Origin: Inquilinus limosus DSM 16000
Lineage (GTDB): Bacteria; Pseudomonadota; Alphaproteobacteria; DSM-16000; Inquilinaceae
Length of the DNA: 64,000 nt
Direction of reading: 5' to 3'
Assembly: GCF_000423185.1 (NCBI RefSeq)
Contig: NZ_AUHM01000013.1
Span: 1-64,000 of the forward strand
This document shows positions 62,999 to 64,000 of the stretch, piece by piece. Below the pieces are notes generated by a model. The model saw only the letters and a list, made by a program, of their open reading frames with translations, was not told the DNA's origin and made no database searches. The stretch's first letter is position 1, and each line of letters starts with the position of its first letter. The position numbers and the translations under genes were made by a program.

Positions 62999-64000
62999 TC
63001 AGAGCACGAAGTCGCCGGCGACCAGCGTGATGTGCCCGGACAGCACGATGTGGAAGTCCGAGGTCCCATTGCCATTGAGGTCGCCGGCCACGATGGTGGT
63101 GCCGACGCTGGTCTGGGCGTAGCGCAGCTGCCCCGCGACCCCGGTATAGGCGCCGCTGCCGATGAAGGTGAAGGCCTGGTCGCCGGCGACGGTCGTGTTG
63201 GCGTCGATCGCCGAGAGATCGATTTTGTCGCCCTGGGCGTGGCTGAAATCGGTGATCAGATCCGCCCCGGCGCCGACCGGGCTCTGTGCCGTGCTGCCGT
63301 AGACGAAGCGATCGGCCCCGAGACCGCCCGTGAGCGTGTCTCTGCCGCCCGCCCCGGTAAGGACGTCGTTGCCGTTCCAGCCCTGCAGCGTGTTGGCGGC
63401 GCTGTTCCCGACAAGGTTGTCATTGCCCTGGCTGCCGGAGAGGTTCTCGATCCCGTTCAGGTAATCGCTCTGGGCGTCGCCGCCGCTGCCGGCCCCGGTC
63501 TCCAGGCTGACCACAACCCCGACCGAGCTGGTGTAATAGCTGGCGGTGTCGTTGCCGTTGCCGCCGTAGAGGGTGTCCGCGTCGGCGCCACCGCGCAGCA
63601 CATCGTTGCCGTCATCCCCGGAAAGATAGTCGTTTCCGGCGTCCCCCGACTGGGTGTCGTTGCCGGAGCCGCCAGTGAGAGAATTGCTGCCGGCGTTTCC
63701 GGTCAGCGTATCGTTGTGCCGGCTGCCGTAGACATTCTCGAAGTTCGAGAAGGAGTCGCCCTGCGCGTCGCCGCCGCTCGCGGTCCCCGACGCCAGGTTC
63801 ACCACCACCGCGGCGGTGGAGGAATAGTAGTTCAAGGAATCAGTGCCGGCACCGCCGTCGAGTAGATCGCCGCCGGCGCCGCCGTCCATATAGTCATAGC
63901 CCTCGCCGCCGAAGAGGGAGTCGATGCCGGCGCCGCCATAGAGGGAATCGCCGCCGCTGTTGCCGTGAAGCGTGTCGTTCCCCTCGTCGCCGGTCAGGTA
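62999..64000 (-). CDS. RTX calcium-binding repeat protein, C-terminal part
   Basis: The minus-strand frame runs open to the right edge, so the N-terminus lies outside the window. It contains many glycine/aspartate nonapeptide repeats (GGxGNDxLx; for example GGSGNDTQSGDAGNDYLSGD) that bind calcium and fold into a beta-roll. Two NYYSSTAAVVVNLASGTASG-like segments separate repeat blocks. The last ~90 residues are a serralysin-type C-terminal part (ADLITDFSHAQGDKIDLSAI, IVAGDLNGNGTSDFHIVLSG, ending AGDFVL), a usual type I secretion signal. The catalytic or adhesive N-terminal domain is not visible. Confidence 0.9.
   Translation of the reverse strand, partial: YLTGDEGNDTLHGNSGGDSLYGGAGIDSLFGGEGYDYMDGGAGGDLLDGGAGTDSLNYYSSTAAVVVNLASGTASGGDAQGDSFSNFENVYGSRHNDTLTGNAGSNSLTGGSGNDTQSGDAGNDYLSGDDGNDVLRGGADADTLYGGNGNDTASYYTSSVGVVVSLETGAGSGGDAQSDYLNGIENLSGSQGNDNLVGNSAANTLQGWNGNDVLTGAGGRDTLTGGLGADRFVYGSTAQSPVGAGADLITDFSHAQGDKIDLSAIDANTTVAGDQAFTFIGSGAYTGVAGQLRYAQTSVGTTIVAGDLNGNGTSDFHIVLSGHITLVAGDFVL

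Noticed and set aside
63000-64000. Tandem DNA repeats or a CRISPR-like array
   Set aside because: The periodicity is explained by RTX nonapeptide codons; no conserved DNA repeat with variable spacers.

Overview
The window is about 64 kb of very GC-rich DNA carrying roughly 59 protein genes and one tRNA. It looks like an alphaproteobacterial chromosome of the Rhodospirillales kind (Inquilinus/Azospirillum-like). The reasons are the order rlpA–tmk–holB–metG–tatD-family–MBL hydrolase, EcfG-type general-stress promoters (GGAAC-N16/17-CGTT), an HWE histidine kinase, and many high-GC catabolic and transport genes. The organism is an inference from gene content and style. No database search was run.

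Layout. 1–4.2 kb: 3' part of glmS, an Ada–AlkA fusion and ogt (alkylation repair), and a PEP-mutase-family enzyme. 4.2–7.2 kb: a DUF4910 plus DUF4180 pair left behind by a broken operon, an AT-richer accessory patch with a RibD/DHFR-like gene, and tRNA-Ser(UGA). 7.5–13.4 kb: housekeeping run rlpA, tmk, holB, metG, TatD-type DNase and a PhnP-like MBL hydrolase, nearly all overlapping or abutting. 13.4–22 kb: two small unknowns, an aldo/keto reductase, then a minus-strand glycan set (trehalase, GH15, GH144/glycoamylase-like, SbmA-like ABC exporter). 22.6–31.5 kb: a catabolic locus with a beta-keto-acid cleavage enzyme, a hydroxyacid dehydrogenase, a branched-chain-type ABC importer whose LivM, LivG and LivF are one polypeptide, LivH, a Tat-exported binding protein, a divergent GntR/FCD regulator and an SDR. 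31.6–37 kb: a secreted DUF4344 metallopeptidase, a LysR/tautomerase/cupin/DUF4865 module, and an EcfG-like sigma factor. 37–46 kb: membrane glucose dehydrogenase, an EmrAB-like efflux pair, a lipid kinase plus inositol-phosphatase pair, and a zinc alcohol dehydrogenase.

46–55 kb is the most distinctive part. It holds an alpha/beta hydrolase pseudogene, a sorbosone-dehydrogenase-like lipoprotein or membrane protein, a baeRF-type protein, DUF2934, an HWE kinase, a Crp-type regulator fused to a receiver domain, DUF4142, DUF3008 and two small unknowns. Four exact and one near-exact GGAAC-N16/17-CGTT promoters lie 36–47 bases before start codons here. I read this as a compact general-stress-response island, and the EcfG-like sigma gene at 35.8–36.3 kb carries a similar site.

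55–64 kb: an MFS exporter, an esterase-like hydrolase with a family-5 solute-binding protein, a small unknown, an AsnC regulator divergent from alr–dadA (D-alanine catabolism), and the C-terminal part of an RTX calcium-binding protein running off the right edge.
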